Shown in pieces: positions 12,641 to 23,887 of a stretch of DNA of 64,000 bases. The translations under genes were made by a program, and so were the position numbers. The stretch comes from Epiperipatus broadwayi (taxonomy: Eukaryota; Onychophora; Udeonychophora; Euonychophora; Peripatidae), in contig JAQFVV010000975.1 in assembly GCA_028023455.1 (NCBI GenBank), forward strand, positions 1 through 64,000, in the 5' to 3' direction. Each line of letters begins with the position of its first letter. Position 1 is the stretch's first letter. Under the pieces are notes generated by a model that worked only from the letters and a program-made list of their open reading frames with translations, was not told the DNA's origin and did no database searches.

Positions 12641-13817
12641 ATTTCTGACATAGGTCACACATATGACTGTTAAAAAAATAAATATAAAATAGAAATTATA
12701 TATTTTAAAGCTATGTGAAGGATTTATTTGTTTATTTATTTTTGATGCAAGTAATACATTAACAAGCTTTTAAAGAAAAGTAGTAATAATTTGTACGAAA
12801 CAAAAGTTTATTTTTTTCGTTTATTTTAAAATAATAGTTTGAAAATAAAATTAATTATGTTAAAAAATATTAAGAATCAATAAAAAAAACTAATAAAACA
12901 AATGTAATTCAATGGTTGCTGTGGTATTTGGATGATTACCAGACCTGGAAAAAACTTGTAATCGTCTGTTTTATAAAAATTGCAGAGAGCGGTTCTGAGT
13001 TGGAGTGGAAATTCATCTTTCTGGAAATGCAGATTTCTTCATGGAATTTTAGTAATGCCCTAATAATAATCCCTAAGTATAACTACAAATGTTGGATATT
13101 TTCAGATGATGTAAAAATTCTGGACAATAAAATAAATATATAAATTTAGAAATCAACTAAAAATTACAAAATAAAGTCATTGAGAAAGAGAAGTGCTTAC
13201 ATATTTTAGACATTTTTGCTTTCTTTAACTATAAAACATCACTACAAAAAAAGTGTTAATTCTGAGAAAAAAAATTTTTAAGTTGATAAATGTATAGATT
13301 TAGACATGAAACTATGAGAATACATTCATTATGGCCATAGATCTTATTTTTAAATTTATATTACTGTCTAAAATTGTTGAACTCAACAGAAAACAAATAA
13401 CAATAAGAAAAAATTGGTAAGAATTTTTAGAATGATTTTATTAAATTATAATACCAAAAGAGATTTTACTTTTCAAAATGTTTATTTTCTATTTAAGTAA
13501 AAGTTAATATAATAATATTTTTGTTCTCTCTTAGTTATATAGTTAAATTAACTGATATGATAAAAACATTTTAAAATATTTTGTCATGTATATTCCATAT
13601 TTCATTGTATTGATTATGTAAATATGTAAATATAAAAGTGGTATATTATATTTTGTTGAATGTAATAAATTAATTGTTATAGTTAAGAAATTTGTTTCTC
13701 ATAAATTTTCTCATTGACTTACAAGTATGTTAGTTTCACATTTCATTAGAATAATTGTTTATAAATGTAGAAAGAATAATCACCAGGAAATATGGCTAGA
13801 TTTGGAGAAAAAACTTG
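12641..13817. other. Gene-free AT-rich stretch
   Basis: One 75-codon open frame (12,916-13,143) has no recognisable motif and is treated as chance. Confidence 0.45.
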
Positions 13818-13819
13818 TA

Positions 13820-14798
13820 CACCTGGGTCTCATTTTATGCGGATTATTTTAATGTGATTTTGAAGTTATGCGATTCATGTTTCTTTTTAATATCTTTCAT
13901 ATTTCACTATATTTATTAGATATCAAGAAATTTAAATTATTAATAACTTATTTTGACTTGAAATACTTTTTTTTTTCAAAAATATAACGTTATATTAGCA
14001 GCTAATGTGAATATGGTCTGAAGCTGTATTTAGAATTTTAGCTTCTATGTAAATAACCTATTTATACTAATGAGTAAATAATAATAATAGATTTATACTT
14101 ACATATAAAAATATCACAATAAATATTCAAAAAATTTAAACTTTTAAACCGTATTTTGTTATATATAACAGAAATAAATAATCTTTTAGATTTTTAAAAT
14201 AAAAAATGAAGATTTTATAAACTGAAAATAATCTTTCTAATGATAATGTATAATCTTTTTGTTTTGATTACGATCTCATTTTTTTAATATAGAAACAGAA
14301 AACCATTAACACAGCACAAAACTAAAAGTGGGGTTAGTTGTATATCACATCACGAATAAAAATAAAGTGGCTAACAGGTTTTTCTGGGCATAATTGCTGA
14401 AAGATTCTTGACTTCATTTAAGGAGAAGCCACAATACATCACATCACATCCAATCTGATTTCTTACCAGTTTACAAATGAACGCTAGTGGTAATGATTAA
14501 AATATGTATGAAAAATGTAAAATTAAATACTGTAGTTAATAAAAAAAGTAAAAAAAGTTTGTCTTGTATTAATTTTTTTCAAATATTTGAAATTTTTTAT
14601 TAGTCATACTTTATTTGCTTATTTTTTTAATGTGAATTTTAAAATAATTTTTCCTTGTTGCTTTGCTTTTATGTGAATTCTGAAAAATACAGAATCTATC
14701 CCCCATTTTTCAAGGCAAGTTAAGTCTATTTTTGTGCGATTTTTTTTAATGCGGGTTTTCTGTAAAACCTATCAACCACATAAAATGAGACCCAGGTG
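13820..14798. mobile_element. Non-autonomous pogo/Tigger-like DNA transposon
   Basis: The ends are inverted repeats: CACCTGGGTCTCATTTTATG at 13,820 and its reverse complement ending at 14,798. Just inside, both ends carry repeats of the type TTATGCGATT/AATGTGATTT, the internal layout typical of pogo/Tigger termini. The left end is preceded by TA (13,818-13,819), the usual target; the right is followed by AA, perhaps a decayed TA. No transposase frame remains in the 979 bp. An inverted copy of repeat A is nested near 14,345-14,460. Confidence 0.65.
14345..14460 (-). repeat. Interspersed repeat A, copy 2
   Basis: Reverse complement of the 190-302 repeat, with GTGGCTAACAGG, TGGGCATAATTGCTGA, AAGGAGAAGCCAC and a terminal CATCACATCACATC. 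It sits inside the Tigger-like element, so it inserted later or was carried by it. Confidence 0.75.
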
Positions 14799-16911
14799 AA
14801 CTTGATATAAACTCCAGTCTGATCATTATCCATGGTTATTATCAAATAAGGTAATTGTATTTTTCTTTGTTATAGTCACTCCACCTTGTTCATGGTCACC
14901 TACTATCATTATTGTTAAACAGATAATTATTTTCTCCTAGATGAGCATTTTTCATATTATCATTTTATTTTTTTGAATAATTTAATTACAACATATGTAT
15001 TTAGTAAGTGATTTTTATGGATATTTATATTGCAAATATTGAAATTAAGTTATGATGCAACAGGTATACAATCATTAAAGAGTGAAATAATTTAAAGGTG
15101 TGTTTGACAGAATTGCTCTTTTTAAATAATCTGATTTTAATTTTGGAATGTGAGTTTTTAATTGATTTTTTGCATGGTTTCATAATATTTTGAATATATT
15201 TTGATAAATACATAAAATGTTTCATTATAATTTACATACATATTATGATCGTATAGAAGTGATGCAAAAAAAATGTCAATCAATTAATATAAACACTGTA
15301 AATGAGCAAAGAAATAGCATTACAAACCAATATTATTAATAATGATATATATAATTTTAAAAGTAAGCATGTATCAAAATCTCTGGAGTCATATTATGCT
15401 GATCAAATATTCTAATTCATCAAACGTTATAAATATACTGCCATAAATAAACTAGTAACCATCATAAGCAATATAAATAAAGATAGTGGACTTTAAAGGT
15501 GATCTTCATTATCTTAGTGTCATCTAAATAATTCTAAAAAGAATTACATAGATGTCCACACCCATATATGCACTATTAGCCTGGAGTTAGGTTTGAGATC
15601 ACAAGGACACTGGTACTATGATCAAGAGAAAACAGACAATAATTAAACTAGTCTATTATTAAATCACTTCACAGGAACAACTTGAAACAAATGATTAAAA
15701 CAGTTTTCAATTAGAGGTAATAATAATAATATTATAAAATGAGAACTTTGATACATACTCTATATTATATATAAATCATTCTAATTTTGACTATCTACTT
15801 ATATCAGAAAATGTTTGTAAATCATATTTTATAAATATATAAATTGTAAAATGCATTAAATAAACACATATAAGTGTGCTTACTAGTGCACATCTAATAA
15901 TACAAAATATTCTGGTTATAAATAAACCAAGAAATATGATACTTTACCAAAATATAAATATTTTAATGTTAAATATAAATACCATATATACTAATATAAA
16001 ATCCTTCAATTATTAATTACCTTAATTTTAAAAGAAATTATTTACTCAATCTAATTAGATAAATATGTTTAAATCGAATCCCAAAATGAACCATATTTTT
16101 GTAATTCTAAAGCAAAATCATTTATTAATGGCATAATAAAATTCTAATAAAATATATCTAGAATTTCTATCTGCTGGAGATTTATAATCTTGTCTAGAAG
16201 TTAATTTTTTTCTAAGTTTGAAATCTCTTTTGCTGGTTAATTTGTTCAATTTATTCTAAATATGATTAATTTAAAAATAAATCAATAAAATAGATTTTAG
16301 TTAACTCAAAGTTAATACTGAAAAAATATTATTAATAATATATATTTTACTCAGTAGTCAATTTCTTCTGTCTACGCTTTGTATAGACACAAAAATATCT
16401 GCCTCTGCATAAGAAAAGTTATATAAGCAACATTTGTCATACTTTTAGTTATAGACAACAAATTTTTTTTTTATTATTGGAATTTATCATTATTAAACAA
16501 AATAAATGTTACCACTTCTTGTGCCTGTTCAGATTTCGTGTTATTTTCGAATTTCACTTGAGCAAACAATATTCACTTTACACATATTGTTCTTTAGTAT
16601 GATAGAGAAGCCATCCTTCTTTACATCTCTGAATGTTCAAACTCAACTAATGTGGAGAATAGTAGAACCCTCCCACTTTCTTTTGAAAATGAATTTATGC
16701 GCTCACCAGTTTCACTAAAGTATTAAATTCTGTCTTTCACCTTATGTCTGTCTCCCTTATATATTAATTCATTTTATAAAATAAATAAATAAATAAATCC
16801 ACCATTCATTAATAATTTTAACCAAGCTCTCTTTTATTTTTTTACTCAATCAATCTAATAGTTTGATTAAATATTGCTCTTCTTAAGAACTAGCATATGT
16901 ATGTGCACATG

Positions 16912-16913
<2 letters not shown>
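14799..16913. other. Gene-free AT-rich stretch
   Basis: No supported gene. The open frames at 15,025-15,225 (minus) and 16,506-16,718 (plus) carry no recognisable motif. Confidence 0.45.

Positions 16914-16962
<49 letters not shown>
16914..16962. repeat. (TA)n microsatellite at the end of PLE-1
   Basis: About 24 TA units directly precede TTGGACTATTTCC, the outer end of the PLE-1 left arm. It is probably the insertion target or a product of insertion. Confidence 0.95.
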
Positions 16963-16965
<3 letters not shown>

Positions 16966-17040
16966 CTATTTCCATCATCTAATATGTGTGTTGAATGTCT
17001 TTAGAAAGTTTAATTTTTAGTTAAATATTCCAAATGCATT

Positions 17041-17216
17041 CAACTGTTAGTAATATCACAGTAAACAGGTTAGTATATGCACCAACTGTTAGTAATATCA
17101 CAGCAAACAAATGTTAATAATATCACAGCAAACAAATGTTAATAATATCACAGCAAACAGGTTAGTATATGCACTAACTGTTAGTAATATCACAGTAAAC
17201 AGGTTAGTATACGCAC
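17041..17216. repeat. Minisatellite in the PLE-1 3' tail
   Basis: About 25-50-bp units built from AATATCACAGCAAACA and GGTTAGTATATGCA are repeated five or so times. The inverted arm at 19,066-19,170 has fewer units, so the array changed length after or during insertion. Confidence 0.85.
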
Positions 17217-17262
17217 AACGTTTCAAGAGGTATTTTTCTCCCCTCTTCTTCAGGTGTTGCTG
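17217..17262 (-). ncRNA. Hammerhead-like motif, PLE-1 left arm
   Basis: On the minus strand: CTGAAGA, a stem II formed by AGAGG and CCTCT, then TGAAACGTTGTGC. GAA plus the self-complementary ACGT then T fits the near-absent stem III of PLE hammerheads, and CAC before CTGAAGA can pair with GTG after the site. One base between stem II and GAAA departs from the canonical core, so activity is uncertain. Confidence 0.55.
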
Positions 17263-17283
17263 GCCTGACCAGTGACAGTACTA

Positions 17284-17366
17284 GCATGGGATTCGAACCT
17301 GGGTCCTTAGATTCTTGATTATTGAAATTTAAGGTAATGCTCTAACCAACTGAGCCATCCTGCCAA
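17284..17366 (-). repeat. tRNA-like segment (Pol III A and B boxes), PLE-1 left arm
   Basis: The minus strand has TGGCTCAGTTGG (A box, rc at about 17,347-17,358) and GGTTCGAATCC (B box, rc 17,289-17,299), both matching consensus. A CCTTAA anticodon-loop-like piece and a longish variable region lie between, recalling a Leu/Ser-type tRNA. It lies between the PLE stop codon and the hammerhead-like motif. It is a tRNA-derived module, not a working tRNA gene: acceptor pairing is poor. Confidence 0.75.
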
Positions 17367-17395
17367 AGGCAACAGTATGTAGTAATTTCATATAC

Positions 17396-18717
17396 TTATC
17401 TATGAGGTTCCTCCTGATTTCTCCACTTTTTCCTCAGAGCAAAGTTGATTAGTGATTTCCATACATTATGTATAGTCACACTAGGTTGGCTTATGGGATT
17501 TTTTGCCATTGTCATGTGAGCAGCTTCTTTAAATTTTCTTCTTTGTACCTTTTCTTCTTTATCCAATATTTTTGTATTTTCCCAATTGAACATATGTTCA
17601 TTGGTCCATACATGATCTGCTACCTTAGACACATCTGTTTTCTCTCTTCTAATCATCAGTTTATGTTCTAGCAAGCGCTTTTGAATGGGATGGCTAGTCT
17701 CACCAATATATGTTCTTCCACATTCACATGGTATTTCATAGATGCAGTTTTTTCTTTGCAGCATTTCAAGTTTAGGCTTTGTAGATGTTAGAATTCCTCG
17801 TAGGGTGGTATGGCTCTGAAAAGCTGTTCTGATGTTATACTGATTGCAGATTTTCCTTAATTTGTCTGCTATTTTTGGAATGTATGGATACACTACAGTA
17901 CCAATAATTGTCTTTTCTCTTGATGGTTCTTTTTGTTGTCTGTTTAATGTTTTCTTAATAATAGCTGATGGATAACCATTTTTCTTAAGAGTTTGTTCTA
18001 TATAGATCTTTTCTTTTTCCAAATCACCAGTTTCTGAACAAACTTCTTTTGCTCTGTTCCACAGTGATAGTATAACACCATGTTTTGTGTTTCTGGTATG
18101 ATTAGATGTATAGGCTAGGTATTTTCCTGTATGTGTAGGTTTTCAGTAAACTGTAGTTTTGATTTTGCCATGAGGGAGTCTTGTCACAAGAAAATCTAAG
18201 AATGCCAATTTTTGTTCTTGTTCTGGTTCTATTGTAAATTTAATTGAAGGGGATATGTTGTTGATGTGTGTCCAGAAAGTTTGTAGCAATGCTTCACCAT
18301 GTGGCCATACAACAAATGTATCATCCACATAGCGAAGCCAAACTTGAGGTGGATAAGGAGTAGTTTTTATGGCTGTGGTTTCAAGTTTTTCCATGTAAAT
18401 ATTGCTAATCAGGGGAGACAATGGTGAGCCCATAGCCATTCCTTGATTTTGTTGGAAGAACTCTGTGTTACATTGAAAGTAGGTTGTTTTTATACAGAAA
18501 GTTAATAGTTCCATTATGCTATCAATAGGAAGAGCTGTTCTGGTTTATAAACTATTATCATCATTTAACCTTTTTCTTACAATAGACAATGCTTCTTCAC
18601 ATGGTACATTTGTGAATAAACTTTCCACATCAAAGCTTACCAGTAAGTCAGTTCTTTCAATTTTCATGTTCTTGATTAATTCTACAAAGTGTCTAGAATC
18701 CCTGACAAATGATTGGG
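17396..18717 (-). pseudogene. PLE-1 reverse transcriptase/GIY-YIG endonuclease, 5' truncated
   Basis: About 440 codons in one frame, broken by only two stops: TAA at 18,545-18,547 and TGA at 18,143-18,145 (TVY-stop-KPTHTGKYL, where PLEs normally have Arg, so a CGA to TGA change). Motif A is LLVSFDVESLFTNVP (about 18,625), then GMAMGSPLSPLISNIYMEKL, then the catalytic YVDD at 18,320-18,331. The KPTHTG motif follows. The GIY-YIG domain shows NCIYEI (about 17,745) and TYIGET (about 17,708) with CEC before it, IQKRLLEH after it, and a basic C-terminus. The N-terminal third is absent, cut at the inversion junction. The protein would have reverse-transcribed element RNA and nicked target DNA. It is inactive as it stands. 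Confidence 0.93.
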
Positions 18718-18915
18718 TAAAGAAGAAAAGGTACAAAGAAGAAAATTTAAAGAAGCTGCTCACATGACAATGGCAAAAAATCCCATAAACCAACCTAGTG
18801 TGACTATACATAATGTATGGAAATCACTAATCAACTTTGCTCTGAAGAAAAAGTGGAGAAATCAGGAGGAACCTCATAGATAAGTATATGAAATTACTAC
18901 ATACTGTTGCCTTTG

Positions 18916-19000
18916 GCAGGATGGCTCAGTTGGTTAGAGTGTTACCTTAAATTTCAATAATCAAGAATCTAAGGACCCAGGTTCGAATCCCATGCTAGTA
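18916..19000 (+). repeat. tRNA-like segment, PLE-1 right arm
   Basis: Plus-strand partner of the left-arm module. A box TGGCTCAGTTGG starts at 18,922 and B box GGTTCGAATCC covers 18,980-18,990. Both boxes remain perfect in this arm. Confidence 0.75.
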
Positions 19001-19019
19001 CTGTCACTGGTCAGGCCAG

Positions 19020-19066
19020 CAACACCTGAAGAAGAGGGGAGAAAAATACCTCTTGAAACATTGTGC
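19020..19066 (+). ncRNA. Hammerhead-like motif, PLE-1 right arm
   Basis: CTGAAGA, stem AGAGG/CCTCT, then TGAAACATTGTGC. Same layout as the left arm, but ACGT has become ACAT, which weakens the self-complementary stem III. Confidence 0.5.
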
Positions 19067-19434
19067 GTATACTAACCTGTTTACTGTGATATTACTAACA
19101 GTTAGTGCATATACTAACCTGTTTGCTGTGATATTATTAACATTTGTTTGCTGTGATATTACTAACAGTTGAATGCATTTGGAATATTTAACTAAAAATT
19201 AAACTTTTCTAAAGACATTCAACACACCTATTAGATGATGGAAATAGTCCATTATAAAAATACAGCTAGAACACCATCATCACAAACCTTCAGAAAAACA
19301 CAATGTATATATATGTAATTAAGTTCCAACCAGTAACCACCTAAACATTCACAGTAAAATATAGTAATCAATATTTGTCACTGCTGTCAAGGCAACCTTC
19401 ACACCTTTTAATAGCAAGAATGGAATCCATTCTT

Positions 19435-19458
19435 ACTAATGGTCCATTGAATATATAT
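19435..19458 (+). repeat. 24-bp direct repeat flanking R3.4 copy A (left)
   Basis: ACTAATGGTCCATTGAATAT, continuing ATAT, recurs exactly at 22,847-22,870 on the other side of the 3.4-kb element. It is best read as a long target-site duplication. Confidence 0.8.
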
Positions 19459-22400
19459 TGTGCCAATACAATTTGGTCACTAGTCAAATTTATAGTAATG
19501 TGCATGTAAGAAAGTGTAAAACAAAATCATCATCACATTTTTATATAATCATAAATGAAGCTGTAGGGCATCCAAGTTTAAACCCTACAAGGTCTAGTTC
19601 TAAAAGCTTTAAACAGAGAAAGAATGGGTCAACAATTACATGCTTTACTTGTTTGTGTGTTGATAGAAAGGTAATACACACATTTAAACTATTTAATATT
19701 TAATTTTTCTTTAAAAAGCAAAGTTATAATGCATACATATAGGCAATGTATGTGTAAATTATTTAATTGTTTTATATTTCAAATATTAAACATTTTAACT
19801 TTCTTTAAAACTAACCTATGCTTGATCAATTCTAATATTTTATTCTATACTTTTATTTTTCTTTTCTTTAATTATAATTGGGATTTAAAAGTTACAGACT
19901 TAATTAAATAATTGGGTTATAATTACTAAGCTAGCAATCATATTATTTAAGGTTAGTTTATGAATGATTTGAAAGAATGAAGGATGTGTGTAGATTACAT
20001 ACAAAAATTTACATTTCCTAAATATTGAAAGAAAAGGAAGTATTAAATCTGTCAAATTATTTTTTTTGTACAATTGTTTGTTAAAAGAGGAAATCTGTTT
20101 AATCAGATATCAATCTTTGTAGCAATTTTTTTTTTGTAAGTAATTGTTTTTCACTTTGGAAGCTTATAATGGGTCAGAGCTCTAATTTTGAAATTGTCTT
20201 ATCTCAAGATCTAAAGAAGGAAGCTCAAAGATTTGAAATGTTACCTGGATGTTAAAAAAAAAAAAAAGAAAAGAAAGGAAATAAGGATTGAGTCTATTTT
20301 TTTTTAAACAAAAGTGTCTGGAAAAAGGATTAAACTTTTCAGTTGAAAAATAATTTAGTTGAAAATAAATTAGAGATCTAATTAAAACAAATTTGTCCAA
20401 AAATAGCAAGTGATGCTATCTCTGATTGGTTAAGTTAGCTAAAAATTGGATATAAAAAGCTGTCTTGAATTATTATTAGGATTATTGTTTATGATTCAGA
20501 TTATTAAACTATCCAATTGAATGCTGAAAATATAAGAAATGTCTGGCTAGAAAAATTATATGTATGTCCCATCGGTTCCGGACCATCTGGGGAAGCTGCA
20601 CATCACATAGGAAAGAAAAGATGTGTCTAAAATAATATTCTACACCTTTCAACTGACCAGAGAAATAAGATGTTTTTAATAGAAGGAAGAAAGCATTCAC
20701 CTGCATTCAAAGAAGATGAATTAATCTACTGATAAATATTAATCATCAAGTCCAATTAATTGTTACAACAACTGATTTTAAACTCAAGAAAATTTACAAA
20801 TGGGAAAACAACTGCTGTATTTCATCCACATGCTTGACAGGAAGAGAAGAAAATTTAATATAATGATTTCCAAATTGTCCACTAAAGCAAATAACCTCAA
20901 TAGAGTCATCATCATCAAATAGTTATACACCTCAAGAAAGAGATTGTTCCCACATAAAACGGAAATGGTAGCTGCAGAACTATAGACAATATACAAGACA
21001 AGTTTGAACCCTTGGAAATTCGCCACAAACAAAAGATCGGTAATATGACTTTTTATATCTATTTTCTTTATGATATCAGTCTTAATAAACATTTTAGCAA
21101 TAAAGTGGTATATTTTATTTAAAGAACTTTTAAAGACTATTCAGATCGATTAAAAACAAGAATGTCTTACTAATAATAACTTTGAGCTTCATAAATTATC
21201 TTGAATGTATGAAAATTATTTGTTTATTAATTTTACAGTTATGAAAAATATTAATGTGTAAAACAATTTTTTTTTATGGTATTATGATTTTAGTTTTAAC
21301 TAATATATTATTATTTTGGTTTTAAATAATATTTTGTTATCATGGGATAAAACACGCACATACATAATGATATTTTATATGTGTATAATTGCGATTGAAT
21401 GTGGAGTAACAAGTAGTGTTAGAATATTAGATTAGTTTGTTTCATTAAGTATAGCATTTCAGAGGTAGAAGAGAGGGGGGAGAAAATAATTTAAAACTTG
21501 TTTCTAAAACTTGCTCTTTCAATTCTACTAACATTTTTTTTTACATTCTATTTACATGTTGGATTTTTAAAGTATGTGTGCTAATGAGCAGATAATATTT
21601 TCTTAAAATACTTTTCTCATGGAGTGAAAATCATGGTCAATGTGACGTCCAACTTAATACAAAATACATTTGAAGGGAAAGGGGGAAGAACTTAAAATTA
21701 ATCTGAGGATTGTTGTATAATCAATTATTATTATTATTATTATGTCAATTTTCATATTTATCTAGAAATTTTTCTGTATACGTTAGAAATGTAGTAATAA
21801 ATATTAGTTTGTTTTATTAAACGAGGCGTATATATTTCATTAAGTGTAGTCTTGGTTAAGTGTGATTATTCATCATCATCAATGGTTGAATATTAGTTAT
21901 TTAAGATATAAGTAAATATGCTAAAATTAAGCAATAATTATGAATTTCTTTATAAAAATTAGTTTTATGTTTAGGCTTAGTCCTAGAGCTGTAGTTGAAA
22001 CCCTTGTCATTATTGTTATTATTATCATCATCATCATCGTCATCAACGTTTTAATTAATGAGCTGTTTAACTGTTTAAAGGCCATAAATAAATATTGATT
22101 TTATAATATTTAGTGATCTCTTAGTATTATTATAACCACATCCCATCATCTATTTCATGCAAGGATGAGTGAATTGCCATCCTAAATTAGTTATATATAA
22201 TCTGAGCTAGTAAACTTATAAAAATATTGAAACACATTTGTTATGTTAAGATCTGAGAAATGATTTATGTCTAGTATACTCCACTTTGGTTTATAGAGGT
22301 TTTACTTTTACCTAAATATTAGTGCATATAGTGATATGGCTCAAAAAGCAAAATCTTCCATTTTATTATAAATAAAGTACCAAGAAGGGATTCAAACCCG

Positions 22401-22820
22401 GTACATGTAAAAGGTTATCAGATATAACCGTGTCTAGATTCAGATAATCTAGTGGCGCCCTGCTAGACCATATTCACTTAGTATTTGTTTAAACATGCAC
22501 TTAACATCAAACCAAGAAATGAAAGTGGATAAGATTACTGTCTGTATACCTGAGCTATATTTTATTGAATTACTAGTGTACTCACCTCACGTGATTTCAT
22601 ATACCTGAGTTATAATACATTGCTATAATACTGGTTATTAACAATTTCCCCATAATTCTTGATATTTGGACTCCTTTACTCAGATATAATAATATCTTTT
22701 GAACTCCTTTTAATTAGGTTACAATGAGTTATTTGAATCTTTACTTAATAATTTTTGATATTTGAACTCCTTCACTTATATGGTAATATCTTTTTTTTGA
22801 AATCATTAATTATGTTACAA
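19459..22820 (+). mobile_element. R3.4 element, copy A (unidentified 3.4-kb repeat)
   Basis: Nearly collinear and highly similar to 52,009-55,383, with small indels including about 130 bp present only in copy B near its right end. The left end reads ATATATATTGTGCCA and the right end GTTACAATATATAT, so the ends form a short imperfect inverted repeat merging with (TA)n. No frame above 105 codons and no known protein motif was found. A Pol III A/B-box pair lies near the right end on the minus strand, and ATTATT and ATCATC microsatellites lie inside. It is likely a non-autonomous mobile element; the class is unknown. Confidence 0.8.
22385..22474 (-). repeat. tRNA-like segment in R3.4 copy A
   Basis: On the minus strand TGGTCTAGCAG (22,460-22,470) matches the A-box consensus and GGTTTGAATCC (22,388-22,398) the B-box consensus, about 60 bp apart. 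Hairpins GGTTATnnnATAACC and GTCTAG/CTAGAC lie between and around them. It may act as a Pol III promoter. The B copy keeps both boxes intact. Confidence 0.75.
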
Positions 22821-22846
22821 TATATATATATATATATATATTCTAT

Positions 22847-22870
22847 ACTAATGGTCCATTGAATATATAT
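22847..22870 (+). repeat. 24-bp direct repeat flanking R3.4 copy A (right)
   Basis: Exact match to 19,435-19,458, separated from the element end by a (TA)n run. Confidence 0.8.
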
Positions 22871-23887
22871 AATCAATATAAACAATATAAACATTATAGC
22901 CTATCATATTTATACCAAATATATATTCTTAACGTTTATACTCCATTTGTACTACAATATATACCCTATTAATATTTCTCACATATTAATATTATCATAA
23001 TCACATATATTTAACTTAATAAACATATAGTATTTTATTATCTATTAATATTTTTTATTATCTATTTATTTTTACTCATTAAATTTTTATTAAATTTATC
23101 AATATATTACAGCATTAAATTTTAAATCTATGACTTTATAAATTTCATATAACATTTTATTACTTTTAAACTTTTAAAATTAATTTTATAAACTGTTAAT
23201 ATTGTAAAATATTTTTTTAAATGTTATTTTTTTTTTAAAAAATATTATTTTGAATTCATATTTATCCAACATTAACAGTTTAGCTTCTTCTTACCTTCCA
23301 TTTTGTTAACTGACAATTTTTGAATTTTCCATAGGTTTCTTTATATCAGAGGTTCACAATCATTTTTGTACTGTAGAACACATTTTAAAATATTGATAAA
23401 GCAGTGGGCGCAATCTTTTTTCAAAGCAAATTTATAATATTTATATAGAACACTGGTAATAATATACAAGCGAGAGGAATTAAAGAAATATTTTTCTTTT
23501 ATTTTTTCATAATAGTGTTAAAGTTTTTTTTAAAAAAAAAATAAAAAAATAAAATTACACCAGCGATAATTAAGTTAAAAAAAAAATTTCCAGCGCCGCT
23601 GGCAACACAAAATTTAAAGTTGCATTAAAGTTTTTGATTATTGTTTCAAATTAAGAACATTTTTTTTGAGATTTAATAAAGCACAATTGTTTTTTTGTAT
23701 TAATAAATTTAAGCAAATCAATTGCTGATTTTAAAGATTTCTTTTTGCATACTATCTAAAAGAAAATAAAAAGAAAATTATGTTTCTGAAAAAATACTTT
23801 TAAATTTGTTTAAATAACAAATTTAACAGAAAATGTTATAATAATGATAATACATTTATTTGTTATATAGCGCGATGTTTTTGTTTA
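22871..23887. other. Gene-free AT-rich stretch
   Basis: No gene or clear repeat. A short GC-richer patch near 23,590 has no recognisable content. Confidence 0.45.

Larger units (their letters stand above)
16963..19256 (-). mobile_element. PLE-1: Penelope-like element with inverted 3' end
   Basis: A 2.3-kb composite. The left part (16,963-18,717) is a minus-strand PLE with RT, GIY-YIG endonuclease and a 3' untranslated tail. At about 18,718 the sequence flips: 18,718-19,256 is an inverted copy of the last 540-600 bp (coordinates 16,963-17,566). The arms differ by a few substitutions and by minisatellite copy number. Such 5' truncation with a head-to-head inverted 3' fragment is a known PLE insertion form. 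The outer ends carry GGACTATTTCC and its complement. Confidence 0.9.
18718..19256 (+). repeat. Inverted 3'-end copy of PLE-1
   Basis: Reverse complement of 16,963-17,566. It holds the last about 55 codons of the endonuclease ORF in the plus orientation, then the tRNA-like segment, the hammerhead-like motif and the terminal repeat. One arm reads GAAACGTT and the other GAAACATT, showing independent decay. Confidence 0.93.

Noticed and set aside
12916-13143. 75-residue frame with many Trp
   Set aside because: Not matched to any family and not supported by neighbours; treated as chance.
17468-17671. 67-residue plus-strand frame, with a near match on the minus strand at 18,545-18,811
   Set aside because: Antisense of the PLE-1 endonuclease tail; only the RT end of the minus frame is real.
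18916-19000. Functional tRNA gene
   Set aside because: A and B boxes are perfect, but acceptor pairing and arm lengths do not give a sound cloverleaf, and it is embedded in a PLE tail.
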